This document shows positions 1 through 7,895 of a stretch of DNA of 64,000 nt, one piece after another. The DNA lies in the NCBI RefSeq assembly GCF_035917455.1, contig NZ_CP109078.1:2418001-2482000 (forward strand), in the 5' to 3' direction. How positions within the stretch are numbered: the first letter of the stretch is position 1; each line of letters begins with the position of its first letter. The notes beneath the pieces were generated by a model that ran no database searches, was not told the DNA's origin, and was given only the letters and a program-made list of their open reading frames with translations. Origin of the DNA: Micromonospora sp. NBC_01796. Its GTDB lineage: Bacteria > Actinomycetota > Actinomycetes > Mycobacteriales > Micromonosporaceae. The position numbers and the translations under genes were made by a program.

Positions 1-1
1 C

Positions 2-2167
2 GCCCTGCGTCGCGAGGCGATCGCCGACCTGCTTTCCGGCAAGTCGGCACCGCAGCAGCGCAACGGCTCCGAGGTCGTCAAGGTCAAGGGCAACCGCTGG
101 GTCGAGGTGAAGAAGAAGCCGGCCAAGGTCGACCCCATCTTCTCCATCCTGGTGGAGTTCGGCGACCAGGTGAACCCGCTCTACGGCGGCGACGCGGGCC
201 CGAAGCACAACGAGATCGCCGAACCGGACCGGGTCTGGAACGGCGACGCCACCGACAACAACTCCACCATCTGGCAGGAGAACTTCAACCGCCAGAGCTA
301 CCTGGACCTCATGTACTCCAAGAAGAAGGAGTCCATGGCCTCCTTCTACCTGGACCAGTCCGGGGGCAAGTACACCGTCGGTGGCGACGTCAGCGACTGG
401 GTCACCGTGCCGTACAACGAGGCGCGTTACGGCAGCAACAATGTCGTGGAGTCCGAGGGCGAGGTCTACTGGCCGTTCGTCGAGGACACCGCCCAGGCGT
501 GGTACGACTCGCAGCTCGCGGCCGGCAAGACCAAGGCCCAGATCACCGAGTACCTGAAGCAGTTCGACATCTGGGACCGGTACGACTTCGACGGCGACGG
601 CAACTTCAACGAGTCGGACGGCTACATCGACCACTTCCAGGCGATCCACGCCGGTGAGGGCGAAGAGGCCGGCGGCGGTGCCCAGGGTGAGGACGCGATC
701 TGGTCGCACCGCTGGTACGCGTACCCGACCCGGATGGGCGACACCGGCCCGTCGTACAACGAGCGGGGCGGCGTGCCGCTGGGCGACTCCGGGATCTGGA
801 TCGGTGACTACACCACCGAGCCGGAGAACGGTGGCCTGGGCGTGTTCGCGCACGAGTTCGGCCACGACCTCGGTCTGCCGGACCTGTACGACACCACCAA
901 CCGTGCCGAGAACGGCACCGGTTTCTGGTCGCTGATGTCCGGTGGGTCGTGGCTGAACAAGGGCGGCGACAACATCGGCTCCACTCCGGGCTACATGGGC
1001 CCGTGGGAGAAGCTGACCCTCGGCTGGCTGGACTACAAGGTGGTCAACCAGGGCGACGGGGCGAAGTACGAGATCCTCGGCCCGGCGGGTGACAACGACG
1101 GGCTGCTGCCGCAGGCCGTGGTGGTCAACCTGCCCACCGCCCGGAAGTACATCGAGTACAACAAGCCCACCTCCGGACAGTACGAGTGGTGGACCGGCAG
1201 CGCCGACGACCTGGACATCAAACTGACCAGGGACCTCGACCTGACCGGCGCCACCACGGCCTCGCTGACCACCAAGGCCTGGTACGACATCGAAGAGGGT
1301 TACGACTTCCTCTTCGCCCAGGTGTCGGCCGACGGTGGGGAGAGCTGGATCCAGGTCGGTGACCGGATCGACGCGAACTCCGGTGGCTGGCAGGACCTGA
1401 GCTGGGACCTGTCCCCGTGGGCCGGTCAGTCGGTCAAGTTCCGGTTCCGTTACTACAGCGACGGCGGTTACCACCTGGCCGGCGCCTTCCTCGACGACAT
1501 CAAGCTGTTGAAGAACGGCGCGGTGGCGTGGAGCGACGACGTCGAGTCCGGTGACAACGGCTGGACCCCGGCCGGCTGGAGCCGCTTCGGCGGGACCGTG
1601 GACGAGCAGGTGCCGCGTTTCTACATCGCGGAGAACCGGCAGTACATCGGTTACGACAAGGGGCTCAAGGTCGGCCCGTACAACTTCGGTTGGTCGACCA
1701 CGAAGCCGGACTGGGTGGAGCGCTTCCCGTACCAGGACGGTCTGCTGATCTGGCAGGTCGACTACAGCCAGGAGGACAACAACACCTCGACCCACCCGGG
1801 TCAGGGTCTGGTGTTGCCGATCGACGCTCGGCCGGCCCCGATCGCGTGGCCGGGCACCTGCGCCGTGACTCCGTACAACCCGCAGGGGCTGTGCCTGCTG
1901 GCCAACCGCCGGCAGCCGTTCGACGCCACCTTCGGGCGGCAGAAGACGGACGCGCTCACCCTGCACCGCCTCGGGGTTCCGCTGGCGATCCCGTCGAAGC
2001 CGGGCATCCCGACCTTCGACGACTCGGACCCGAACCGCTACTGGTCCGCGGCGAACCCGACCGGCTCGGTCAAGGTTGCCGGCACCGGCACCAAGATCGA
2101 GGTTGTGCTGGAGCTGGGCATGCCGATCGGTACCAGCCTGATCAAGGTGAGCACCCCTCGGCGCTGA
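2..2167 (+). CDS. Immune inhibitor A-like M6 metalloprotease (5' truncated)
   Basis: Secreted zinc endopeptidase of the immune inhibitor A (peptidase M6) family. The frame is open from the left edge, so the signal peptide and propeptide lie outside the window. The zinc motif HEFGHDLGLPD (HExxHxxGxxD) is at nt 851-883 and the Met-turn-like SLMSGGSW starts at nt 929. Upstream is the DFDGDGNFNESDGYIDHF segment, acidic and probably Ca-binding. The C-terminal third (from about nt 1200) is rich in W, D, G and aromatic residues, as in the beta-sandwich domains of this family. No sorting signal follows, so it is probably released. The target is unknown. It ends against a strong terminator and faces a convergent gene. 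Confidence 0.93.
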   Translation, partial: ALRREAIADLLSGKSAPQQRNGSEVVKVKGNRWVEVKKKPAKVDPIFSILVEFGDQVNPLYGGDAGPKHNEIAEPDRVWNGDATDNNSTIWQENFNRQSYLDLMYSKKKESMASFYLDQSGGKYTVGGDVSDWVTVPYNEARYGSNNVVESEGEVYWPFVEDTAQAWYDSQLAAGKTKAQITEYLKQFDIWDRYDFDGDGNFNESDGYIDHFQAIHAGEGEEAGGGAQGEDAIWSHRWYAYPTRMGDTGPSYNERGGVPLGDSGIWIGDYTTEPENGGLGVFAHEFGHDLGLPDLYDTTNRAENGTGFWSLMSGGSWLNKGGDNIGSTPGYMGPWEKLTLGWLDYKVVNQGDGAKYEILGPAGDNDGLLPQAVVVNLPTARKYIEYNKPTSGQYEWWTGSADDLDIKLTRDLDLTGATTASLTTKAWYDIEEGYDFLFAQVSADGGESWIQVGDRIDANSGGWQDLSWDLSPWAGQSVKFRFRYYSDGGYHLAGAFLDDIKLLKNGAVAWSDDVESGDNGWTPAGWSRFGGTVDEQVPRFYIAENRQYIGYDKGLKVGPYNFGWSTTKPDWVERFPYQDGLLIWQVDYSQEDNNTSTHPGQGLVLPIDARPAPIAWPGTCAVTPYNPQGLCLLANRRQPFDATFGRQKTDALTLHRLGVPLAIPSKPGIPTFDDSDPNRYWSAANPTGSVKVAGTGTKIEVVLELGMPIGTSLIKVSTPRR

Positions 2168-2200
2168 CCTCCGTCAGGTAGAACCACCGGTTGAGAACCA

Positions 2201-2235
2201 CAGGGCCGGTGCCGCGTACCGCGGCACCGGCCCTG
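2201..2235. terminator. Bidirectional hairpin terminator
   Basis: A perfect 16-bp stem (2201-2216 with 2220-2235) with a 3-nt loop lies between the convergent M6 protease (stop at 2167) and C45 peptidase (stop at 2253). There is no U-tract, as is common in actinomycetes. Confidence 0.8.
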
Positions 2236-2252
2236 CTCGTCGTCGAGGCCGG

Positions 2253-3407
2253 TCAGCGGGTCAGGCTGAGCCAGCCGTACTCGTGGCCGCACGGCGGTCC
2301 GGCGGCGATCCCGAGCCGCAGGTCGTCCAGGTCGAGCAGGACCGAGTAGACGGTCTCGGACCGGTCCGCCACCGCGTCGCGCTCGTCCACGTGCCGGCAG
2401 ATGGCGTGCGGGAAACTGGCGTGGTCGCCGAAGAGTTCGGCCAGGTCGTCCTCGGTGACCTTGCCCGCAAGGGCGGCGGGTCCGAGCAGTCGCCGGGCAC
2501 GCGCCGAACGGAACATGGACGAGCCGCCGTAGTCCTTCATGGTGTCGTGCACGCGTACGCCGGACTCCAGGTGGTTGGCGTGCGTCAGCACCCCGTCGAC
2601 CGGATGCAGCCAGCCGGCGTCACCCGGCACCAACTCCAGGTCGATCAGCTCGCCACCGGACTCGCCGGCCTGGCCGAGGAGCAGGTTGATGGAACTGTTC
2701 CGGGTGCCCCGCATCGCCGCCTTGAACGCCCCGGCCAGGCTGTCCGCCTCCAGCGCGGCCCGCAGGAGCACGTGGTACGGCACCCCGGGCGGCGTACCGT
2801 CGGTCGGCAGGCCGTCCCGGTCGCAGCCGAGCATGTTGACGCAGACCCCGACACCGGCCGAGTTGAGCCCGGTCTTCGCCAGCATGCCCGCCTCGGCCAG
2901 GGCGAGTACGGTCAACCCCCGCTCGTCACGGGTGGCGAGCAGCACCATCGCCTCCCGCTGGTCCGGATGCCAGTCCCAGTTCTGCCCGAGCAGCAGGTTC
3001 CCGCTGGCGGTGTGGGTGCCGAGAACCCCGGCCGCGGTGCAACCGCCGTCGCGACCGTCCACCACGGCCGGCGCGGTCGTGCTCCCGTAGATCAGCTCGG
3101 TACGGGCGTTCAGCGCGTAGATCTCGCCCACCCCGACCCCGGCGCCCTCGGCCACCCCGTCGAGCATCTGCGCCACCCGAGGGTGCAGCTCGACGGTCGT
3201 ACGCCGGAACGCGTCACCGGCGGTGCGAACCGCCGCCAGGTCGAGTCCCGCCTCGACCCGGAACCTGCGCAGGTAGAGGTCCAGGTTGGCCCCGATCAGC
3301 GCCTGGGCGGCAACGCCGTACTCGAAGCCGCAGTACTCGGGTGTGCCCTGCACCCGGATCACCGGCACGGGCAGGTAGGAAAAGGTTCCGTCGTCAGCGG
3401 AAATCAT
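2253..3407 (-). CDS. C45-type peptidase / N-acyltransferase-like Ntn hydrolase
   Basis: 384-residue protein of the peptidase C45 (acyl-CoA:6-aminopenicillanate acyltransferase-like) Ntn-hydrolase family. The expected autocatalytic nucleophile Cys is C123 in RDGGCTAAG. It is followed by the family pattern GNLLLGQNWDW and by AKTGLNSAGVGVCVNMLG. Such enzymes self-cleave before the Cys and hydrolyse or transfer acyl groups on amides; the substrate here is unknown. The ATG at 3407 is chosen because the protein then begins near the family N-terminus (VIRVQGTPEYCGFEYG), while longer in-frame starts would run into the divergent promoter region. It is divergent from the hydrolase at 3544 with 136 bp between them. 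Confidence 0.85.
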   Translation of the reverse strand: MISADDGTFSYLPVPVIRVQGTPEYCGFEYGVAAQALIGANLDLYLRRFRVEAGLDLAAVRTAGDAFRRTTVELHPRVAQMLDGVAEGAGVGVGEIYALNARTELIYGSTTAPAVVDGRDGGCTAAGVLGTHTASGNLLLGQNWDWHPDQREAMVLLATRDERGLTVLALAEAGMLAKTGLNSAGVGVCVNMLGCDRDGLPTDGTPPGVPYHVLLRAALEADSLAGAFKAAMRGTRNSSINLLLGQAGESGGELIDLELVPGDAGWLHPVDGVLTHANHLESGVRVHDTMKDYGGSSMFRSARARRLLGPAALAGKVTEDDLAELFGDHASFPHAICRHVDERDAVADRSETVYSVLLDLDDLRLGIAAGPPCGHEYGWLSLTR

Positions 3408-3530
3408 GTCCGCACCATATCCGGATCGGTCGAAGACGTTCACCCGGAAAATCCGGCCCCGTTTCCGTGACATCCCCGACGATCCCCTGAACTGTCCCGC
3501 CGTACGGGACGCAGGCGCAGGTCCGGGGCC

Positions 3531-3536
3531 TAGGCT
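3531..3536 (+). promoter_or_regulatory. -10 element of a leaderless promoter
   Basis: TAGGCT (TANNNT) ends 7 nt before the ATG at 3544, so transcription should start at or next to the start codon. No Shine-Dalgarno sequence is visible. Confidence 0.6.
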
Positions 3537-3543
3537 GTGCGAC

Positions 3544-4488
3544 ATGAGCGATCAGCGAGGCGGTGGCCGCAAGCCGGTCGTCGACGAATCCCGGGTGCTG
3601 GTGGACGGGCCGTGGACGCATCGCTTCGTCGGCGCGAACGGCAGCAGGTTCCATGTGGTCGAGGCGGGCAGCGGTCCGCTGGTCCTTTTCCTGCACGGCT
3701 TTCCGGAGTTCTGGTGGGCCTGGCACGAGATGCTGCCCGCCGTCGCGGACGCCGGCTACCGGGCGGTCGCCGTGGATCTGCGCGGTTACGGTGCGAGCGA
3801 CAAGCCACCCCGGGGGTACGACGGCTACACGCTCGCCGCCGACGTGGCCGGACTGATCCGGTCGCTCGGTGAACGTTCCGCCGTGGTGGTGGGTGCCGGT
3901 TTCGGGGGAATGGTCGGTTGGACCACCGCCGCGTTCCATCCGGGCCTGGTCCGGCGGCTGGTGGTGCTCGGCGCACCGCATCCGCTGCGGCTGCGTACGG
4001 CCGTCTTCGCCGACCCGCGTGGTCAGTTCCTCGCCTCGACGCCCACGCTGAAGTTCCAGCTCCCCCGCTACGAACACGTGCTGACCAGGGACAACGCCGC
4101 CCTGGCCGGCGAGTTCCTGCGCCGGTTGGGCGGCGAGCGGTGGGTGGCCGGCGACTCGTTCGAGGCGTACGCGCAGCGGTGCCGGGAGGCGATGCAGATC
4201 CCGCAGGCGGCGTTCTGCGCACTGGAGGGCTACCGCTGGGCGTTCCGTTCGGTGCTGCGGTTGCAGGGCTACCGGTTCGTCCGGCTGATGCAGAAGCCGC
4301 TGGTCACGCCGACCCTGCAACTGCACGGCGCGCTGGACCGGGGCGTGCTGCCGCGTACCGCCCAGGGCTCCAGCCGCTACGTCACCGCCGCGTACGAGTG
4401 GCGCCTCCTGGACGACGTGGGCCACTTCCCCCACCTCGAAGCACCCGACCTCGTCCTAGGCGAAATCCTCCGCTGGGCCAAGTCCTGA
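3544..4488 (+). CDS. Alpha/beta hydrolase, nucleophile replaced by Gly
   Basis: 314-residue alpha/beta hydrolase most like the epoxide hydrolase/haloalkane dehalogenase branch: oxyanion motif HGFPEFWW (51-58), DLRGYGASDKP (79-88), a helical cap with PRYEH, then the acid D of GALDRG and the His of VGHFPHLEAP. The nucleophile elbow, normally G-x-D/S-x-G-G, reads GAGFGG (117-122), so residue 119 (GGT at 3898-3900) is Gly instead of Asp or Ser. The fold is intact but ordinary hydrolysis is doubtful. ATG 3544 is supported by the leaderless -10 box; a longer reading from 3406 would overlap the divergent gene's promoter. Confidence 0.85.
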   Translation: MSDQRGGGRKPVVDESRVLVDGPWTHRFVGANGSRFHVVEAGSGPLVLFLHGFPEFWWAWHEMLPAVADAGYRAVAVDLRGYGASDKPPRGYDGYTLAADVAGLIRSLGERSAVVVGAGFGGMVGWTTAAFHPGLVRRLVVLGAPHPLRLRTAVFADPRGQFLASTPTLKFQLPRYEHVLTRDNAALAGEFLRRLGGERWVAGDSFEAYAQRCREAMQIPQAAFCALEGYRWAFRSVLRLQGYRFVRLMQKPLVTPTLQLHGALDRGVLPRTAQGSSRYVTAAYEWRLLDDVGHFPHLEAPDLVLGEILRWAKS

Positions 4489-4522
4489 CGCCTCGGACTC
4501 CCCACTGCGCATAGGCCCCGGT

Positions 4523-5137
4523 TCACCGCCAGCGAGCGGACGTCAAGAGGTTCGTCGTGTCAATCGGCGGTAGACCGTCGTCGAGGCCGCGGAGCCGCTG
4601 ATAAACGTCGTGCATCGTGGCCTTGTCCGGCATGTGCACGCTGCCTGCCGCGCGCTCCAGAACTGTCAGCGTGCTCACCAGCTTGATCGATCCCACCGCA
4701 CGACCTTGAGCGCGAAGTCGCTGCAGGCGCCCCGCTTCGCGGGTGGCGATCCGCGCGCCGGACCCGTCGTCAATGAGCACCGTCATCGTCTCGCCCGCCT
4801 CGGCGGCGACGACAGCATGCGCCACGACCATCATCTCGCCCAGATCTCTTGGCTGCCTCAGCCGCTGTTGCATGGGTTGCTGGGTAATCCGGTGAACGAC
4901 TGCGGAAAGCTCGGGTGTCTCGTCGTCGGAGAGTATCTGGAGCCAGCGTGGGGACAACTTGCGCCAAACCGTTGCGGCAGCGCGGAAGCGCCTGTCCTCC
5001 TGGGACTTGCGCATTACCTCGGCCTGGACCGTCTCGGGGGCACTGAGCGCCCCGAGAACTCCGATGAGGAGCCGCTCCTTGTTGATCGAAAAGAAGTTCA
5101 GGCTGGGTCCGGCGTCGATGATCGGCCGTTGGCTCAT
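4523..5137 (-). CDS. PIN-domain protein, putative RNase of the XRE-ImmA-PIN cassette
   Basis: 204-residue protein with the acidic pattern of a PIN nuclease: D8 in PIIDAGPSLNF, E40 in VQAEV, D98/E101 in RDLGEMMVVAHA and D123/D124 in VLIDDGSGARIA. PIN domains are Mg-dependent RNases, mostly toxins of toxin-antitoxin systems. Its ATG overlaps the stop of the ImmA-like peptidase gene by 4 bp, so translation is coupled and this is the last gene of a three-gene unit. No separate VapB-like antitoxin is seen. I infer that the upstream regulator and peptidase control it. The family assignment rests on the motif pattern only. Confidence 0.72.
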   Translation of the reverse strand: MSQRPIIDAGPSLNFFSINKERLLIGVLGALSAPETVQAEVMRKSQEDRRFRAAATVWRKLSPRWLQILSDDETPELSAVVHRITQQPMQQRLRQPRDLGEMMVVAHAVVAAEAGETMTVLIDDGSGARIATREAGRLQRLRAQGRAVGSIKLVSTLTVLERAAGSVHMPDKATMHDVYQRLRGLDDGLPPIDTTNLLTSARWR

Positions 5138-5997
5138 CGTGCGTCGGTCTCGGCCGCCGGGTCCTGAGGCTCGTCCGATGCACTCAGGTCCGCATCCAGC
5201 GCCACCCAGTCCACCGGCACGTCGGGCAGTTCGGCTGGGTCGGCCCAGGCGATCGGACTCTCGGCGGGCGCGATCCCCGCCGACCGAAGCTCCGCTTCAG
5301 CGGTTTCCACCGCGATGCCGCGCAAGGTGGCGATCGCCTGTGCGGATAGCACGCCCTCCGCGTACCCCCTGGTCGCACGGGCGAGCAGCCGTTGTGGCGC
5401 CCTCCGCCTGTCGGAGTCGGCCTGCAACGCGTGATATTGATCGATCCACCCGAAGCGGACAGCCAACTGAGCCGTGGACAGGGTCATCCATTCCCTCTTC
5501 GTGGCCACGTCGAGGTATCCGTCCTGGTGCAGCGCGATGGCAGCGACGGCGGGCGAGACCAGGAATCGCTGGACGACCCCGGAGAGGGTGGACCGGGTTA
5601 CCTGGTCTCCCTCCCCGAGGAATTCCCGCAGGCCGTCCACAGGGAGAAGCAGATGTCTGGCGAAGACGTCGGCCCGGACCTCGGCCGGCGACCGATCGCT
5701 CCAGTTGCCCGCGTCGACCTCCGCCCAATCCCTGAACTGGACGTGACCGAGTTCGTGAGCAAGCGTGAAGCGTTGCCGCATCGGATTACGGGTACGCGCG
5801 ACACCGATGAACATGGTGTCCCGCTTCGGGTCCCGCATCGTCAGGCCGTGCTCGTCCGGCCCCGCGTCGAGCACGGCCACATCGATCCCGGTCGTCTGCT
5901 CGATGATCGCTACGAGGTCACCAAGAGGCTGTACGCCCAAGCGGTGGTCTTTCCGGAACCGTTCGGCAGCGCTACAGCCGTCGGCTTCAGCATTCAC
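5134..5997 (-). CDS. ImmA/IrrE-family metallo-endopeptidase
   Basis: 287-residue Zn peptidase (COG2856/ImmA-IrrE). The motif HELGH is at residues 81-85 (TLAHELGHVQF), and the third ligand is probably E106 in AEVRADVFARHLLLP, the usual second family signature. In ICEBs1 and Deinococcus such proteins cleave XRE-type repressors (ImmR, DdrO). Here the XRE gene lies 14 bp upstream and the PIN gene overlaps downstream. The C-terminal 100 residues are outside the peptidase core and may sense a signal. The GTG at 5997 follows GGTGAGAG. A role in cleaving the adjacent XRE protein is inferred. Confidence 0.85.
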   Translation of the reverse strand: MNAEADGCSAAERFRKDHRLGVQPLGDLVAIIEQTTGIDVAVLDAGPDEHGLTMRDPKRDTMFIGVARTRNPMRQRFTLAHELGHVQFRDWAEVDAGNWSDRSPAEVRADVFARHLLLPVDGLREFLGEGDQVTRSTLSGVVQRFLVSPAVAAIALHQDGYLDVATKREWMTLSTAQLAVRFGWIDQYHALQADSDRRRAPQRLLARATRGYAEGVLSAQAIATLRGIAVETAEAELRSAGIAPAESPIAWADPAELPDVPVDWVALDADLSASDEPQDPAAETDAR

Positions 5998-6011
5998 GGT
6001 CTCTCACCAAG

Positions 6012-6350
6012 TCAGTTAGCGGCAGGAATTGCCTGCTCGGCTAGGTAATCGTCCAGTTCCAGGAAATGCAGAAGTGCCTGACGCATGTCTTCCATGCCCG
6101 AGCCGTTGGTGGCCCTGGCCGCACACTGGGCTCGGTCGGCCACGGTCTGCGCCCCGGTGAGCTGAGCCACCGTGTGCCCGGTGGCCCATGCGATCGACAC
6201 GATCTCGGGCATCTTTGCCGCACGGTCGCCCGAGATGATCCGCGACAGGGTCGGCTGGGAAATGCCAGTCCTGTCCGCGAGAGCACGCTGACTCAGACCT
6301 GCGGCCGCCCGGGCACGCTCAATTGACGCACCCACGTCCACCCTGCTCAC
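6012..6350 (-). CDS. XRE-family repressor of the ImmA-PIN cassette
   Basis: 112-residue helix-turn-helix protein. The HTH is near the N-terminus (ARAAAGLSQRALADRTG followed by ISQPTLSRIISGD). The C-terminal half has no catalytic motif. The GTG at 6350 is preferred because a GGGGGTGGG stretch precedes it by a normal distance; in-frame TTG 6380 and ATG 6374 lie inside the palindromic operator. It is first in the unit XRE-ImmA-PIN. The operator overlapping its -10 box suggests autorepression that ends when the peptidase cleaves it. Confidence 0.82.
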   Translation of the reverse strand: MSRVDVGASIERARAAAGLSQRALADRTGISQPTLSRIISGDRAAKMPEIVSIAWATGHTVAQLTGAQTVADRAQCAARATNGSGMEDMRQALLHFLELDDYLAEQAIPAAN

Positions 6351-6364
6351 GACCCACCCCCAGC

Positions 6365-6395
6365 ACTGAATCATGATCAATTCCCGTGATTCAGT
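6365..6395. promoter_or_regulatory. Palindromic operator of the XRE-ImmA-PIN unit
   Basis: Perfect 9-bp inverted repeat ACTGAATCA (6365-6373) and TGATTCAGT (6387-6395) separated by 13 bp. One arm overlaps the predicted -10 box and the other sits between promoter and start codon, a classic repressor position. Confidence 0.65.
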
Positions 6396-6422
6396 CTACA
6401 CCGGTGCTCGTACACCCCGCAA
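6393..6422 (-). promoter_or_regulatory. Predicted promoter of the XRE-ImmA-PIN unit
   Basis: On the minus strand TTGCGG (6417-6422), an 18-bp spacer and TAGACT (6393-6398) form a good sigma-70-type promoter. Its -10 overlaps the upstream arm of the palindrome. Confidence 0.55.
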
Positions 6423-6565
6423 GCCTCGACCCGATCCTCAATCTCGACGTCCGATCCGTGGCAGAGCAGGTCGGACGTTATCCCCAAGGCATTGATCCAC
6501 CCCGTCGGGGATACGTGAATTGAATTTGCACTACCTCGGTGAAATCCCGGGCGTTCGGTTCCACG
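6423..6565. other. Intergenic stretch, nothing recognised
   Basis: Part of a 333-bp stretch without a credible gene between the XRE start (6350) and the DUF397 stop (6684). The promoter and operator occupy one end and a terminator the other. The middle is less GC-rich than its surroundings. A 66-codon minus-strand reading frame here lacks family features and would cross the promoter. Confidence 0.5.
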
Positions 6566-6629
6566 AAAAAACGTCATCCTCTGCTTCTTCCCTCGGGCGG
6601 TGTGCCTCGGGAGTGCTCGGAGGATGACG
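6566..6629 (-). terminator. Rho-independent terminator after DUF397 gene
   Basis: Perfect 10-bp stem (6572-6581 with 6620-6629), and on the minus strand a run of six T (6566-6571) directly after it. It lies 55 bp beyond the DUF397 stop. The 38-nt loop contains a direct repeat CCTCGGG. This is one of the few U-tract terminators in the window. Confidence 0.75.
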
Positions 6630-6683
6630 CTTTACTCGTTGTGGCAGGTCAGTTGCCCTGAGGGAGAGTCCGCTGAGGGCTGG

Positions 6684-6872
6684 TCAGCGCTGCTTTGTCA
6701 GACTGACGAACGCGCGCCACGCCTCGGGGCCGAAGCTCAGGGCCGGGCCGGACGGATCCTTGCTGTCCCGCACGGCCACGACGCCGGGCAGGTTGTCCGC
6801 GACCTCGACGCAGTTGCCGCCGCTGGTACCGCTGCGGGTGGCCTTACGCCAGGTGGCGCTGGTCAGGTCCAT
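6684..6872 (-). CDS. DUF397 protein, partner of upstream XRE regulator
   Basis: 62-residue DUF397 protein: ATWRKATRSG, then NCVEVADNLPG, VAVRDSKDPSGPAL and the closing PEAWRAFV. These are the conserved family blocks. Its start overlaps the end of the XRE-DUF5753 gene by 10 bp. In Streptomyces such pairs belong to the WhiJ/BldB-associated group of developmental regulators, the small partner probably modulating the DNA-binding protein. A paralogue is at 60273-60464. Confidence 0.9.
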   Translation of the reverse strand: MDLTSATWRKATRSGTSGGNCVEVADNLPGVVAVRDSKDPSGPALSFGPEAWRAFVSLTKQR

Positions 6873-7663
6873 GGCTTCACCACTTCCTTGATCAATTCCA
6901 GCGACTGCCGTCGTGACAGCGCCTCGTTACGCACGCTCTCCCACCGCTCCAAGACAATATCGAGCTGTGCCGGCCGATGCACCGCCGTGCCACCGAGCTG
7001 GTTTTCGAGATGGCCGATCCAGGTGCCGTCAGGCATCCGCGCCAGCGAGAGCGGTCCGGACAGGCCGGCATGGAGGACCACATCGCTCGGCAGGATGTGG
7101 ACGCTGACGTTGGGGCGCTCCGCGCAGTCCAGCAGGTGCACCAACTGCTCGATCATGATCTTCTCGTACGCCCCACCGATCCGTCGGATCGCCGACTCGT
7201 CGATCACCGCGATGAACTGCGGAGGGGGCTCGCGCAGCAGGGTCGCCTGCCGTTCCATCCGCGAGGCCACCTTCTGCTCGAGCTCGTGGTCGCTCAGTCG
7301 GGGGTCGAAGCGCAGCACCGCGCGGGCGTAGTCGGCGGTCTGGAGGAGCCCCGGGATCAGGTTGGGCTCGAATGCCCGAAGCTGGGTGGCCGACTGTTCG
7401 GCCTCCAGCCACGACTGAAACCACTCCGGAGCACCGAACCTGCGGACCAGCCGCTCGTAGACACCCCCGGTGTGTAACGCCCGATCGCCGCCGCGAACGA
7501 AGTCCATGGTCAGTGCCCGCGTGCCGTTCTCCACGGCACTCACGTGCGACGCGCTGAAGCCGGCAGCCTTGCCGAACGCCTCCTGGGTCGTACCGGCGGC
7601 GGCTCGCCCCCGGCGTAGCTCCCCAACGATGAATTCGGCAAGTGGACCCGGTACGTCAGTCAT
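6863..7663 (-). CDS. XRE-family regulator with DUF5753 (WhiJ-like)
   Basis: 266-residue regulator. The N-terminal HTH (about 12-65) contains TTQEAFGKAAGFSASHVSAVENG. The DUF5753 sensor-like domain follows (about 95-260) with the hallmark FEPNLIPGLLQTADYARAVL, then SVHILPSDVVLHAGLSGPLSL. Starts at ATG 7663 after GGGGGAAG. It forms a bicistron with the overlapping DUF397 gene. Family members repress developmental or secondary-metabolism genes; the target here is unknown. It is homologous in architecture to the gene at 60455-61249. Confidence 0.9.
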   Translation of the reverse strand: MTDVPGPLAEFIVGELRRGRAAAGTTQEAFGKAAGFSASHVSAVENGTRALTMDFVRGGDRALHTGGVYERLVRRFGAPEWFQSWLEAEQSATQLRAFEPNLIPGLLQTADYARAVLRFDPRLSDHELEQKVASRMERQATLLREPPPQFIAVIDESAIRRIGGAYEKIMIEQLVHLLDCAERPNVSVHILPSDVVLHAGLSGPLSLARMPDGTWIGHLENQLGGTAVHRPAQLDIVLERWESVRNEALSRRQSLELIKEVVKPWT

Positions 7664-7815
7664 TCAGCTTCCCCCAAATTATAAGATCAACTATTCACGG
7701 GCACCGCGCACGTACTCCTGATAGTGCGGCAGCACCCCGTTGCCCCCGATGCCATTTGAGGGTAGGCGTATCCATAGGAGACTGTCATCGACAGAAGCGC
7801 TCGAAGTTGTCGGAT

Positions 7816-7873
7816 CCCATGATCCCGGAGAGTTTGGCCGGCTATAGCGAGCCAAACTCTCCGGGATCATGGG
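7816..7873. repeat. Long perfect inverted repeat (23-bp arms)
   Basis: Arms 7816-7838 and 7851-7873 are perfect reverse complements over 23 bp with a 12-nt spacer. It sits between the divergent-side end of the XRE gene and the end of a secreted-protein gene. It is too long and symmetric for a simple operator; candidates are a dispersed hairpin repeat or a bidirectional terminator. Confidence 0.8.
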
Positions 7874-7895
7874 GAGCATTACCGATGGCGGTGGA

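Noticed and set aside
6377-6577. 66-codon minus-strand frame upstream of the XRE gene
   Set aside because: It overlaps the promoter and operator, has no ribosome binding site that I can see and no family feature.
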